Origin: Ruminococcus sp.
Lineage (GTDB): Bacteria > Bacillota > Clostridia > Lachnospirales > Lachnospiraceae
Reading direction: 5' to 3'
Assembly: GCA_023663085.1 (NCBI GenBank)
Contig: JAMPIB010000030.1
Coordinates: forward strand, 1-42,962
DNA: 42,962 bases
Shown here: piece after piece, positions 16,398 through 25,383 of the stretch
Position numbering within the stretch: the first letter of the stretch is position 1
Layout of the letters: every line of letters begins with the position of its first letter
Program-made: the position numbers and the translations under genes
The notes under the pieces: generated by a model
Told to the model about the DNA's origin: nothing
The model's database searches: none
The model's input: the letters and a program-made list of their open reading frames with translations, nothing else

Positions 16398-16937
16398 TTA
16401 CACCTCCTTATTTGCATTAAAGATATCTTTTATCACTGCCATTCGGGGGTCAGGGACGAATGTATCGCATTCACAGTCTCCTGTATTCAGATCCTTGCCG
16501 CACTGTATACAGATTCCTTTGCAGTCCGGCTTGCACAACACCTTCCGAGGCCAGTTGATCATGATTTCATTGTTCAGTAAGTCTTCCACGTTCAGCTGAT
16601 AACCTTCCATGAAACTCTGGTCGTCGTCTTCTGTATCCGCATCTTCATACGATTCCCGGACTGCATCAGGCACATGCACTTCTCTGGAAATCTCAAGCAT
16701 AAGCTTTTTTTCCAAAGGTTTCAGACATCTGTCACAGTTCACGGCAAACGTAAATTCCACGCATCCGTCGATCATCGCCCTGCCCTTACCGATATTGCTG
16801 AAAGTAAAACGCACCGGCGATTTTTCAAGAATCCGAAATACCTCTCCGCCAATGGAAACCTCTCTCATCTCCGTTTCCACCTGCATCGTAAGCATTTCCT
16901 CTTCGGATGTTAATACATCAGTCAAATTGATGAACAT
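16398..16937 (-). CDS. YceD family (DUF177) protein
   Basis: A 179-aa member of the YceD/DUF177 family, linked to 23S rRNA accumulation in other bacteria and nearly always found before rpmF. It has the family's central CDRCLKPLEKKLMLEI and a C-terminal Cys cluster (CKPDCKGICIQCGKDLNTGDCEC) that may bind zinc, given here only as its spacing Cys-x3-Cys-x3-Cys-x2-Cys. An acidic stretch (EDADTEDDDQSF) lies between. GGAGTC precedes the ATG by 5 nt. It heads the unit with its own consensus promoter. Confidence 0.9.
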   Translation of the reverse strand: MFINLTDVLTSEEEMLTMQVETEMREVSIGGEVFRILEKSPVRFTFSNIGKGRAMIDGCVEFTFAVNCDRCLKPLEKKLMLEISREVHVPDAVRESYEDADTEDDDQSFMEGYQLNVEDLLNNEIMINWPRKVLCKPDCKGICIQCGKDLNTGDCECDTFVPDPRMAVIKDIFNANKEV

Positions 16938-16963
16938 AGCTGACTCCTATCCACACTCAAATT

Positions 16964-16992
16964 ATTATACATATGGTGTTTCAGTTTGTCAA
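16964..16992 (-). promoter_or_regulatory. Consensus sigma-A promoter of yceD-rpmF
   Basis: On the minus strand TTGACA (16987-16992), exactly 17 bp, TATAAT (16964-16969): a full consensus match. Its -35 overlaps the stop codon of the DUF3021 gene. Strong expression fits a ribosomal protein unit. Confidence 0.85.
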
Positions 16993-17426
16993 CCGGATAT
17001 TTCTTTTTTCTCCTGATATTCCTTCAGATGCTGATTCAATATCTGCGATTCCTTCCGTCCGCGGTGCCAGACGCCCCAGCAGACCGCCACATAGATCACT
17101 ACGATACTAAGGAACAGGAAAGCAGACATTTTCCAGTTTCCGATATCAAACCAGTCAAAAAGAGCGGCGCAGCCGAAGACCACGACATTGATATATAAAT
17201 AGTGAAAAAAAGCAAGAACCCGTATCCGTCTCTTCGGCTGCTCCCTGTGCAGAAAGAACAGATTCCCGGCGGCGCACACCAAAGAAGTCGCCAGGATCTC
17301 CCATAAGAGATTGACCGAAAGCGCATCTTCTCTGTAAAATATCGTAATAAAAAGAGCGCAGGAAAAAAGGACTCCGGTTACCACACAGACAAACGTATAC
17401 AGGATTTCTTTTATCTTATCCATCAT
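16989..17426 (-). CDS. DUF3021 family membrane protein
   Basis: A 145-aa protein with four hydrophobic helices (about 8-30, 40-62, 72-92, 100-125) and a charged cytoplasmic tail (HRGRKESQILNQHLKEYQEKK). DUF3021 genes almost always follow a LytTR regulator gene, as here, and are thought to modulate it from the membrane; that role is an inference from the literature on LytTR regulatory systems. Start 17426 is preferred because AAAGGTG lies upstream; a GTG at 17438 is too close to the ribosome site. Confidence 0.8.
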   Translation of the reverse strand: MMDKIKEILYTFVCVVTGVLFSCALFITIFYREDALSVNLLWEILATSLVCAAGNLFFLHREQPKRRIRVLAFFHYLYINVVVFGCAALFDWFDIGNWKMSAFLFLSIVVIYVAVCWGVWHRGRKESQILNQHLKEYQEKKEISG

Positions 17427-17462
17427 AGATTTTTTCACACCTTTCCGATCACAGTTTTCTCT

Positions 17463-17515
17463 CTATAGCAAGATTTCTCTATATCAGCTTTTCTCTATAT
17501 CAGCTTTTTTCTATA
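17463..17515. repeat. Imperfect 16-bp tandem repeat between LytTR and DUF3021 genes
   Basis: About three and a half copies of a unit reading TTTCTCTATATCAGCT on the plus strand, with the last copy running into the LytTR stop codon. The copies differ by a few bases. It may be neutral slippage, or affect how much of the message continues into the DUF3021 gene. Confidence 0.7.
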
Positions 17516-17948
17516 TGCCGAGTTTTCTTTTTAATAAAGGCACATACTGTCTGGAAATGATGACCCTCTCGCCGTTACGCATCAGCGCCTCAAACCTGCC
17601 GTTAAAATCCGGATAAAAATTTTCTACTTTGGCCAGATTCAGGATCACCGACTTAGAGACGCGGAAAAAATCAGTCCCCGCAAAATGTCTCTCCAATTCG
17701 TACAATTTCAGTTTTGTCTCATATACGTTATTCTGCATATAAAGAAAAACCCTATTATCCACAGCCTCGAAATAATAAATTTCTCCGGGTTCCACCTGCA
17801 ATATCTTATCGCCGTCTCTGACCGTCAGTTTTTCTTTTTTTATCTTAAACCCGTTGACTAACTGCAAAACCGCCTCATCCACTTCCCTGCAGCGGACAAT
17901 GATCTCTTCCTCTTCGTCCGGGCCGATATCTTCGATTATGATCTTCAT
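17511..17948 (-). CDS. LytTR-domain transcriptional regulator
   Basis: A 145-aa stand-alone LytTR DNA-binding protein without a receiver domain. Residues 45-145 carry the domain: GDKILQVEPGEIYYFEAVD, VFLYMQNNVYETKLKLYELE, FFRVSKSVILNLAKVENFYP and RVIISRQYVPLLKRKLG. Such short LytTR proteins pair with a membrane partner, here DUF3021, and usually control neighbouring exporter genes and themselves. The ABC-2 exporter directly upstream in the same unit is the likely target. Confidence 0.88.
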   Translation of the reverse strand: MKIIIEDIGPDEEEEIIVRCREVDEAVLQLVNGFKIKKEKLTVRDGDKILQVEPGEIYYFEAVDNRVFLYMQNNVYETKLKLYELERHFAGTDFFRVSKSVILNLAKVENFYPDFNGRFEALMRNGERVIISRQYVPLLKRKLGI

Positions 17949-17993
17949 AGCAGAGCGTCTCTCCCCTCGCTTATCTGTACCAGTATAACATAT

Positions 17994-18911
17994 TTAACGC
18001 TCGTTCAGCATCCTCTTTCTGGTGATAAGCGCCGCTGCCGCCGTCACCGCAAGTCCTAACAGCAAAAGATAGCAAAACTGCGCACCAAAAGAAACTTCGC
18101 TGCCATCTATGATAATACTGATGCCCATACTTTCCTTGAAAATATCTGCTGCCTCTTCGGGCAGTCCCGCAAATGTCTCCGCCAGCGCATCTTCCACACA
18201 GACTATGCGCATCATCGCCGCACCGTGCAGTACCGGCAGGTATTTTAAGACCTCCGCCACTTTTTCCGGCAGCACGCTCATCGGCAGATAAATTGCGCCC
18301 ACGAACCCCACCAGCGTACCGACCACGGTAAGCAGGCCGCCCCACGCGCTGTCACTGTGGACAAAAAGCGCTATAAGATAGGCGATTGCCGCATAGACAA
18401 ACGTATTTAATACGATCATTCCGGTGAGCTTACATAAAGAGGATACCGGAAGTAACTCATGCCCGGTAAGCAACATATATCCCTCACCTGCTAAAAGTGT
18501 GACCAGACACAAAAAAGTCCCTAACGCCCAGGCCGCCAGAATATATCCTAATGCTATCTGTATCCTTTTAACAGGCGCGACATAAAATCCCGCCAGCCGT
18601 TTTGCCGATTCGTCTTTTACCATATTGCCCATCACCGTCATTGTCACGGTAATAGAGTTGACGATCAAAATACCCGCCAGCACCCACATCTGTATCAGAT
18701 ACTGCGCATTGGCCTTATCTCTGGCCGCATCCCGTTTGCCGCCAGCACGATCTAATATCTCCACGATATCCTGACTGTTCATATCCCCCAGAAAAAGTAT
18801 CATCAGTGCAAGCACTATGAGCATGGACAGAATGGAAAAAAAGACGGCTCCTCTGTCCCTGATAAAGATCAAAAAGTTTCTTTTCAATAATTGTAATGTC
18901 ACTCTCACCAT
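17994..18911 (-). CDS. ABC-2 type transporter permease
   Basis: A 305-aa membrane protein with the ABC-2 layout: a cytoplasmic start (MVRVTLQLLKRNFLIFIRDR), helix 1 (about 23-43), a large extracellular loop (NSQDIVEILDRAGGKRDAAR), then five clustered helices to the end. It should form the channel for the ATPase encoded upstream. Drug or lantibiotic/lipid export is common for this family; the substrate is not visible. GGAGG lies just ahead of the ATG. Confidence 0.85.
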   Translation of the reverse strand: MVRVTLQLLKRNFLIFIRDRGAVFFSILSMLIVLALMILFLGDMNSQDIVEILDRAGGKRDAARDKANAQYLIQMWVLAGILIVNSITVTMTVMGNMVKDESAKRLAGFYVAPVKRIQIALGYILAAWALGTFLCLVTLLAGEGYMLLTGHELLPVSSLCKLTGMIVLNTFVYAAIAYLIALFVHSDSAWGGLLTVVGTLVGFVGAIYLPMSVLPEKVAEVLKYLPVLHGAAMMRIVCVEDALAETFAGLPEEAADIFKESMGISIIIDGSEVSFGAQFCYLLLLGLAVTAAAALITRKRMLNER

Positions 18912-18963
18912 AATCCTCCATTTTCTGTTTTTTTATTTCTCTGTTTTCTATTTCTTTATTTAT

Positions 18964-19905
18964 CTATTTCTCTGCCAATGCTTTCCCCGTAACATTCAAA
19001 AACACATCATCCATAGAACCCTGTAACAGTTCAAATCCGTTAAGCAGCGTCTCAAAGCGCTCCAAAAGCGGCAGCGCCGACAGACTTTTATCCACTTCGA
19101 CCACCACATATTCTTCTTTCTGGTAAAAATGAGAAAAAAGACTCCCTTCCCCTGCCAGTTCGCCAAGCCCCGACAGAAGTTCTTCCCTGTGTGTCTCTTC
19201 CGGCACCAGGATCAATTTATCTTTCGCATATTTTTCCTTTAACGCATACGGCGTTCCCTGCTCTCTCATATGCCCATCGTCAATGATGACGATTTTTGAC
19301 GCCTTAGCCGCTTCTTCCATATAATGCGTGGTCAAAAAAACTGTCATATCCATATCCTTACGCAGCGTCTCCACACTCCCCCAGACATTCTTCCTCGCAG
19401 CCGGATCCAGTCCGGTCGTCGGCTCATCCAGAAACAATATCTTTGGTGCATTCATGAGCGCTCTGGCAATTTCGCATCTTCTTTTCTGCCCGCCAGAAAG
19501 TTTTGCAAATCTGCGCCCGTACACGTCGCCGAGTTCCATGATATCACATACATCCAGAATACGCGCCTTTAATCTTTCTGCATTTTTTTCATAAAGAGAT
19601 CCCCGTATGAACAGATTCTCTTTAACACTCAGGGCATTGTCCAGACAATCATTCTGATAGACAACGCCTATCTTACCGCGGATCTGTTCGTTCTCTTTTC
19701 CCAGCATATGACCGCAGATCCTGGCCTCGCCGTCTGTCGGCGCCAGTAACGTACAGAGCATATTGATAGTCGTCGATTTTCCCGCTCCATTGATCCCCAG
19801 AAAACCGAACAGTTCTCCCTTTTCTATCTGAAAACTGATATCGTCTACCGCTTTCACGTCTTTGAAATATTTTTTCAGGTGTTTTACTTCTATTACCGTT
19901 TCCAT
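18964..19905 (-). CDS. ABC transporter ATP-binding protein (DrrA/ABC-2 exporter type)
   Basis: A 313-aa ATPase for the exporter. Motifs in order: Walker A GINGAGKSTTINML, Q-loop VVYQNDCLDNALSV, signature LSGGQKRRCEIARAL, Walker B ILFLDEPTTGLDP and H-loop FLTTHYMEEA. The C-terminal extension (about 220-313) is typical of DrrA-like exporters. It is the first gene of the unit, with a promoter about 75 bp upstream. The order ATPase, permease, LytTR, DUF3021 suggests one operon that regulates itself. Confidence 0.92.
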   Translation of the reverse strand: METVIEVKHLKKYFKDVKAVDDISFQIEKGELFGFLGINGAGKSTTINMLCTLLAPTDGEARICGHMLGKENEQIRGKIGVVYQNDCLDNALSVKENLFIRGSLYEKNAERLKARILDVCDIMELGDVYGRRFAKLSGGQKRRCEIARALMNAPKILFLDEPTTGLDPAARKNVWGSVETLRKDMDMTVFLTTHYMEEAAKASKIVIIDDGHMREQGTPYALKEKYAKDKLILVPEETHREELLSGLGELAGEGSLFSHFYQKEEYVVVEVDKSLSALPLLERFETLLNGFELLQGSMDDVFLNVTGKALAEK

Positions 19906-19953
19906 ATTTACCCTGCCTTTTCCTGCTGTTATTTATGCCATTATCAAATCTTG

Positions 19954-20016
19954 TGTATCTGTCAGGCTCTGTGTGCCTGTCAGGGTTATCATAGTTTGGG
20001 ATCTGCTTTTCGACAA
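19954..20016 (-). promoter_or_regulatory. Promoter and direct-repeat leader of the ABC/LytTR unit
   Basis: On the minus strand TTGTCG (20011-20016), 17 bp, TATGAT (19988-19993). Around and after the expected start are two 13-bp near-copies, TGTATCTGTCAGG (19954-19966) and TGTGCCTGTCAGG (19972-19984) on the plus strand, 18 bp apart. They could be an operator of the LytTR regulator, but they do not clearly match the LytTR consensus I know. The rest of 19906-20155 shows nothing else beyond the terminator at 20113. Confidence 0.6.
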
Positions 20017-20112
20017 GAGAAAAAAGGTAAGATGTTTAAATAGGCGGGTAAGCTGCGAAAGAGGCGGGTGAATCGCAGAATAGAAGTGTCAGCAACGGCC
20101 GCCACAGCTAAG

Positions 20113-20139
20113 AAAAGAGTGCCAAAGTTATTGGCACTC
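20113..20139 (-). terminator. Terminator after the pta-ackA unit
   Basis: GAGTGCCAA (20117-20125) and TTGGCACTC (20131-20139) form a 9-bp stem with a 5-nt loop, followed on the minus strand by TTTTCTT. It lies 17 bp after the stop of the 52-aa gene. Confidence 0.75.
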
Positions 20140-20155
20140 CATAAAGACCTGCTAC

Positions 20156-20314
20156 TTAATCTTCCAGCGTCTGCTGTAGATTATCAGCAACTTTTTGTAG
20201 TTTTTCTTTTTCTTTACCATCCGGCAGATTTTCAAGTACTTCTTTGATGTCATCCAAAACAAATCTGACAAACCCTTTAAACTGACTATCTGTCATGCCC
20301 ATATGAATAACCAT
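20156..20314 (-). CDS. Small acidic protein, 52 aa, unknown
   Basis: Not recognised. The protein is one long amphipathic helix or helical hairpin (QFKGFVRFVLDDIKEVLENL, then KEKEKLQKVADNLQQTLED), soluble and acidic. Upstream of the 20314 start there is GAGAGAAAGG, very near the ATG; in-frame ATGs at 20302 and 20296 are alternatives. It lies 47 bp after ackA and before the terminator, so it is probably the last gene of the pta-ackA message. Confidence 0.6.
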   Translation of the reverse strand: MVIHMGMTDSQFKGFVRFVLDDIKEVLENLPDGKEKEKLQKVADNLQQTLED

Positions 20315-20361
20315 ACCTTTCTCTCAACTATAATCATACAGTTACAATACAAAATCATTTT

Positions 20362-21561
20362 TTACTTTTTCACGATCGCATAGGTTTCTCTGGCGATTGC
20401 CAGTTCCTCGTTCGTCGGGATCATGAGCACTTTCGTCCGGGAATCCGGCGTGGAGATGACTAACTCCTCTCCGCGTTTCGCATTCTGTCCGGCGTCTATC
20501 GCCACACCAAGATACCCTAACCTGCTGCATATCAATTCCCTGATAAACGAATTATTCTCACCAACGCCTGCCGTAAAGCAAATGGCGTCCACACCGTTCA
20601 TGGCCGCCGCGTAAGCGCCGATATATTTCGTCACACGGTAAGCATAGGCTTCTATCGTGCGCACACCCGCTTCTTCTCCCGCGTCATATGCTTTTAACAA
20701 ATCGCGGAAGTCGGAAGAGAGCCCGCCGGATAAACCGAACACACCGGATTTTTTATTTAAGATAGACATCACTTCGTCAACGGACTTATTCTCCTTATGG
20801 GCGATAAATTCAATAATGGCCGGGTCGATATCACCGGAGCGGGTTCCCATGATCAGACCCTCTAACGGTGTCAACCCCATGGAAGTATCAATACATTTAC
20901 CATTCTTAACAGCCGATATGCTTGCACCGTTGCCAAGATGACAGACAATCAGTTTTAATTCTTCATATTTTCGTCCTAATATTTCCGCGGCTCTTTTAGA
21001 TACGTAAGAATGGCTCGTTCCATGGAAACCGTATCTTCTCACTTTATATTTCTCATAATATTCATAAGGAAGACCGTACAGATATGCCTCCTTGGGCATC
21101 GTCTGGTGAAAAGCCGTATCAAATACCGCTACCATCGGCGTTTCGGGCATCAACTCTTTACATGCCGCAATACCGATCAAATTAGCGGGATTATGTAAGG
21201 GCGCCAGTTCGTTACAGTCGGTGATGGCTTTTATCACTTCGTCGGTAATTAAAGTTGAAGAAGCAAATTTCTCTCCGCCGTGCACGATACGATGCCCCAC
21301 GGCTCCTATCTCGGACAGGCTTTTAACAACACCTGTTATTTTATCTGTCAGCGCATCCAGCACCAGACGGATCGCCTGCGTATGATCCGCCATCGGCGTC
21401 ACAGTTTCAACCTTTTCTTTACCTGTCGGCTGATAAACGATCTGGCTGCCTTCAATACCGATACGCTCGCAGAGTCCCTTGGCGATCATTTCTTCCGTTG
21501 CGGCGTCGATCAACTGAAACTTCAAAGAAGAACTGCCGCAGTTAATAACCAATATATTCAT
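20362..21561 (-). CDS. ackA: Acetate kinase
   Basis: Converts acetyl phosphate and ADP to acetate and ATP, the energy-yielding step of acetate fermentation. A 399-aa ASKHA-fold enzyme: MNILVINCGSSSLKFQLID, AVFDTAFHQTMP, YGFHGTSHSYVS, LGNGASISAV and FTAGVGENNSFIRE. Full length. GGAGG lies 7 nt before the ATG. pta is 16 bp upstream, forming the standard pta-ackA pair. Confidence 0.97.
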   Translation of the reverse strand: MNILVINCGSSSLKFQLIDAATEEMIAKGLCERIGIEGSQIVYQPTGKEKVETVTPMADHTQAIRLVLDALTDKITGVVKSLSEIGAVGHRIVHGGEKFASSTLITDEVIKAITDCNELAPLHNPANLIGIAACKELMPETPMVAVFDTAFHQTMPKEAYLYGLPYEYYEKYKVRRYGFHGTSHSYVSKRAAEILGRKYEELKLIVCHLGNGASISAVKNGKCIDTSMGLTPLEGLIMGTRSGDIDPAIIEFIAHKENKSVDEVMSILNKKSGVFGLSGGLSSDFRDLLKAYDAGEEAGVRTIEAYAYRVTKYIGAYAAAMNGVDAICFTAGVGENNSFIRELICSRLGYLGVAIDAGQNAKRGEELVISTPDSRTKVLMIPTNEELAIARETYAIVKK

Positions 21562-21577
21562 AACCTACCTCCTCACC

Positions 21578-22579
21578 TTAAGCCAGCTGCGCCTGCACAG
21601 CCGTCAGTGCTACCACGCCGACGATATCTTCCCAGGAACAGCCGCGGGACAGATCGTTGACCGGTTTGGCGATACCCTGTAACATCGGGCCATACGCTTC
21701 TGCCTTACCGAGTCTTTGTACTAATTTATAGCCGATATTGCCGCAGTCCAGGTTCGGGAAAATCAGCACGTTGGCCTTGCCTGCCACTTCGCTGCCGGGC
21801 GCTTTGGATTTAGCCACCTGCGGAACAAGCGCTGCATCGCTTTGCAGTTCGCCGTCGATACACAGGTGTGGATACTGTTCATGAGCAATTCTGGTCGCCT
21901 CTACCATTTTATCGACCAAGGGATGTTTCGCACTTCCCTTCGTAGAATGTGATAACATGGCAATGATGGGTTTTGCGCCTACAAGGCTTTTGAAACTTTT
22001 CGCAGAAGTATCGGCGATCGCCGCCAGTTCCTCCGCTGTCGGATCCTGATTCAGACCGCAGTCGGCAAATAAAAAGGTACCGTTTTCTCCAAACGTACAA
22101 TCCGGCACATCCAGAATAAAGAAACCGGATACCAGTTTAACACCGGGCGCCGTTTTTAGAATCTGCAAAGCCGGACGCAGCGTATCCGCCGTCGCATGGC
22201 AGGCTCCTGCCACCATACCGTCCGCATCGTTGGCCTTTACCATGATAACACCGAAAGTCAGATAATCATGTAATAAGATTTCTCTGGCTTTTTCCGGCGT
22301 CATGCCCTTATTTTTTCTTGTCTCATAGAGTAAATCTACATAACTGTCCAGTTTGTCGGTTCTCTCCGGATCGATGATCTTCACGCCGTCCAGTTCTACC
22401 TCCAGCCAGCCTGCGCCATCGAGAATCTTCTCTTCATTTCCGACCATGATGATATCCGCTATCCCCTCGCGGATAATATTGGCCGCCGCGATCAATGTTC
22501 TTTTGTCGTTTGTCTCTGGCAGAACAATTGTTTTTTTATCGCTCCTTGCCTTTTCTTTCATTGTGTCAATGTATGACAT
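21578..22579 (-). CDS. pta: Phosphate acetyltransferase
   Basis: Exchanges CoA of acetyl-CoA for phosphate to give acetyl phosphate. The 333-aa protein is the short Pta type without the N-terminal P-loop domain: KTIVLPETNDKRTL, MVAGACHATADTLRPALQ, AMLSHSTKGSAKHPLVDK and NVLIFPNLDCGNIGYKL. It precedes ackA. AAAGGAG lies 8-10 nt before the ATG. Its 5' leader contains one copy of the 37-bp palindromic repeat, ending a few bases before the ribosome site. Confidence 0.97.
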   Translation of the reverse strand: MSYIDTMKEKARSDKKTIVLPETNDKRTLIAAANIIREGIADIIMVGNEEKILDGAGWLEVELDGVKIIDPERTDKLDSYVDLLYETRKNKGMTPEKAREILLHDYLTFGVIMVKANDADGMVAGACHATADTLRPALQILKTAPGVKLVSGFFILDVPDCTFGENGTFLFADCGLNQDPTAEELAAIADTSAKSFKSLVGAKPIIAMLSHSTKGSAKHPLVDKMVEATRIAHEQYPHLCIDGELQSDAALVPQVAKSKAPGSEVAGKANVLIFPNLDCGNIGYKLVQRLGKAEAYGPMLQGIAKPVNDLSRGCSWEDIVGVVALTAVQAQLA

Positions 22580-22595
22580 GCCCCCATCTCCTTTC

Positions 22596-22632
22596 GCATT
22601 CTTCCCAAGATAATCGCAAAGCGATTTTCTTG
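22596..22632. repeat. 37-bp dispersed palindromic repeat, copy A
   Basis: The segment contains AATCGC-aaa-GCGATT, a strong hairpin flanked by AAGAT/TTCTT arms. A second copy in opposite orientation lies at 33261-33297, with 35 of 37 identical positions. Here it sits in the leader of pta. No terminator T-run follows. Confidence 0.8.
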
Positions 22633-22707
22633 CTTATATGAAAATCTTATTCATAGAAAGATCTTATATAAATCCTCCATAACCCACTTCCAGAATCTAC
22701 CTGAATT

Positions 22708-25347
22708 TTACCCAAGCTGCCCCTCCAGCACCTTGGCAGCCTCCGCTATGGCCGCATCGATACCGGCAGGGTTCCTGCCCCCGGCCTGCGCCATATTCGG
22801 ACGTCCGCCGCCGCCGCCGCCGACTAATCCGGCGATGCCTTTGATCAGATTACCCGCATGCGCGCCGCCGGCCTGTGCGCCGTCCGTCGCCATGGCGATC
22901 AGATTCACCTTGCCGTCTTTATCAGAAGCCAGCACGATGACGCTCTCGCCGAGTTTTTCTTTTAACTGGTCGCCCAGATCGCGCAGTCCGTTCATATCAA
23001 CGCCGGATACTCTGGCCGCCAGAAGTTTTACGCCTTTTACTTCCGTTACTTTATCCATAACGTCCCCCAGCGCATCCTTGGCCGCTTTGCTCTTTAACGA
23101 TTCGTTCTCGCTCTGCAAAGTCTTTAATTCCGCCATCAAATGACTGCATCGGTCAATCAGATTGACAGGCGTTGTTTTGAGTATCTTAGCGGCTTCATCC
23201 AGCTTTTCTTCCAACTCCGCGTAATATCTGACGACGCCGTTCCCGGTCAGCGCCTCTATCCTCCTGACGCCTGCGGCCACTCCGCTTTCGGAAATAATTT
23301 TAAAGGATGAAATAACACCTGTATTTTTAACATGCGTACCGCCGCAGAACTCTTTGGAGAAGTCTCCCATTTCCACAACGCGTACCGTCTCGCCGTATTT
23401 TTCACCAAAAAGTGCCATAGCGCCTGTTTTCTTCGCTTCTTCGACTGTCATCACTTCCGTTATGACAGGAATGTTTTCCGCAATCTTCTCATTGACGATG
23501 CTTTCCACCTTCGCCAGTTCTTCCGGCGTCATGGCAGAAAAATGTGAAAAGTCAAAACGAAGTCTCTCGCCGTCATTATAAGAACCGGCCTGTTCCACAT
23601 GCGTACCGAGTACCATACGCAGCGCTTTCTGTAACAGATGTGTTGCGCTGTGGTTTTTACAGGTCGCGTTTCTTCTTTCCGCATCGACTTCCAGAGTCAC
23701 GGTATCGCCGACTTTGAACATACCCGATACCATACGGCCGATATGTCCGACCTTACCGCCTAACATCTTCACGGTATCTTCTACCTTAAATTCACCGTCC
23801 GCGCTGCGGATCACACCGATATCGCCGACCTGCCCGCCCATTGTCGCATAAAAAGGCGTCTCATCCACAAAGATCGTACCGATCTCACCATCCGTAAGCG
23901 CCGCAGCTAACTCCGTCTCCGTCGTCAGCACGGATATTTTAGAATCATGTACCAGTTTATCATAACCGACAAAAACACTTGTTATGTTTGGATCAATAGA
24001 CTCATATACAGTCACGTCAGCACCCATATAATTGGTGACTTTACGCGCCTTACGCGCCTTGTCCTTCTGCTCTTTCATCGCCGCCTGAAAGCCTTCTTCG
24101 TCTACGCCAAAATCTTTCTCCGCCAGAATCTCTTTCGTCAGGTCGATGGGGAACCCGTAAGTATCGTATAATTTAAAAGTGTCCTCGCCGGAGAGCACTT
24201 TTTGACCCTCTTTGGATAGTTTCTCTTCCATTTCCATTAAGATAGTGAGTCCCTGATCGATGGTCTTGTTGAATTTATTCTCTTCCTGCGTCAGCACATT
24301 GAAGATAAACTCTTTCTTCTCATCCAGTTCCGGATAGCCGTCTTTGGAACCTTCGATGACGGTATTGCTCAGATCTGCTAAAAAAATGCCCTGAATACCG
24401 AGTTTACGACCCTGTCTGGCCGCTCTTCTGATGATACGGCGCAGAACGTAGCCTCTTCCCTCGTTCGAGGGCATGATGCCGTCGGAGATCATAAAGGTCG
24501 CGGAACGGATATGGTCGGTAATGATACGGATAGAAACGTCCGTATCATAATCTTCTTTATAAGTAACACCTGCTATTTCACAGACTCTGGTACGCAGCGC
24601 CAGCACGGTATCCACATCAAAAATAGAATCCACGTCCTGTACGACCGAAGCCAGTCTCTCCAGTCCCATGCCGGTGTCGATATTTTTCTGGGAAAGTTCT
24701 GTATAATTGCCCTGTCCGTCATTATCGAACTGCGTAAATACGTTGTTCCAGATTTCCATATAGCGGTCGCAGTCGCAGCCGACCGTACAATCCGGCTTAC
24801 CGCAGCCGTATTTCTCACCGCGGTCATAATACACTTCCGAACAGGGACCGCAGGGGCCGGAACCATGTTCCCAGAAGTTATCCTCTTTCCCGAAGCGGTA
24901 AATCCGCTCCGGCGCGATGCCGATTTCTTTTGTCCAGATTTCAAACGCTTCTTCGTCTTCCTCGTAAATAGAAGGATAGAGCCTGTCCGCATCCAGACCG
25001 ACTACTTCGGTCAAAAACTCCCAGCACCAGGCGATGGCCTCATGCTTAAAGTAATCGCCGAAAGAAAAATTGCCCAGCATTTCAAAAAAAGTGCCGTGTC
25101 TGGCCGTCTTGCCGACATTCTCCAGATCGCCTGTACGAATACATTTCTGGCAGGTTGTCACACGGCGTCTCGGCGGTATCTCCTGTCCCGTAAAATACGG
25201 TTTCAAAGGCGCCATACCGGAGTTGATGAGAAGCAGACTGTTATCGTTGTGCGGAACAAGTGAAAAACTTTTCATCTTCAAATGATCCTTACTCTCAAAA
25301 AACTCCAAAAACATACGTCTTAACTCGTTTACACCATATTTTTTCAT
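22708..25347 (-). CDS. alaS: Alanine--tRNA ligase
   Basis: Charges tRNA-Ala with alanine. This 879-aa class IIc synthetase is full length: catalytic core with MKKYGVNELRRMFLEFF, LLINSGMAPLKPYF and RHGTFFEMLGNFSFGDYF; editing domain with the zinc-site motifs NHSATHLL (HxxxH) and FCGGTHVKNTG; C-terminal C-Ala/DHHA1 domain ending LVGGGGGGRPNMAQAGG. It is 37 bp after glyS and shares its promoter; no T-box leader is seen upstream of the unit. Confidence 0.97.
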   Translation of the reverse strand: MKKYGVNELRRMFLEFFESKDHLKMKSFSLVPHNDNSLLLINSGMAPLKPYFTGQEIPPRRRVTTCQKCIRTGDLENVGKTARHGTFFEMLGNFSFGDYFKHEAIAWCWEFLTEVVGLDADRLYPSIYEEDEEAFEIWTKEIGIAPERIYRFGKEDNFWEHGSGPCGPCSEVYYDRGEKYGCGKPDCTVGCDCDRYMEIWNNVFTQFDNDGQGNYTELSQKNIDTGMGLERLASVVQDVDSIFDVDTVLALRTRVCEIAGVTYKEDYDTDVSIRIITDHIRSATFMISDGIMPSNEGRGYVLRRIIRRAARQGRKLGIQGIFLADLSNTVIEGSKDGYPELDEKKEFIFNVLTQEENKFNKTIDQGLTILMEMEEKLSKEGQKVLSGEDTFKLYDTYGFPIDLTKEILAEKDFGVDEEGFQAAMKEQKDKARKARKVTNYMGADVTVYESIDPNITSVFVGYDKLVHDSKISVLTTETELAAALTDGEIGTIFVDETPFYATMGGQVGDIGVIRSADGEFKVEDTVKMLGGKVGHIGRMVSGMFKVGDTVTLEVDAERRNATCKNHSATHLLQKALRMVLGTHVEQAGSYNDGERLRFDFSHFSAMTPEELAKVESIVNEKIAENIPVITEVMTVEEAKKTGAMALFGEKYGETVRVVEMGDFSKEFCGGTHVKNTGVISSFKIISESGVAAGVRRIEALTGNGVVRYYAELEEKLDEAAKILKTTPVNLIDRCSHLMAELKTLQSENESLKSKAAKDALGDVMDKVTEVKGVKLLAARVSGVDMNGLRDLGDQLKEKLGESVIVLASDKDGKVNLIAMATDGAQAGGAHAGNLIKGIAGLVGGGGGGRPNMAQAGGRNPAGIDAAIAEAAKVLEGQLG

Positions 25348-25383
25348 CGTATCTTCCTCTCCATCTGCCTTTTAAAAGTCACT

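Noticed and set aside
24511-25263. 250-aa plus-strand frame inside alaS
   Set aside because: Antisense shadow of a conserved gene; sequence has no recognisable domain.
22708-25347. Internal low-complexity GGC runs at the alaS end as a repeat element
   Set aside because: They encode the normal Gly-rich DHHA1 loop (VGGGGGGRP) of AlaS.
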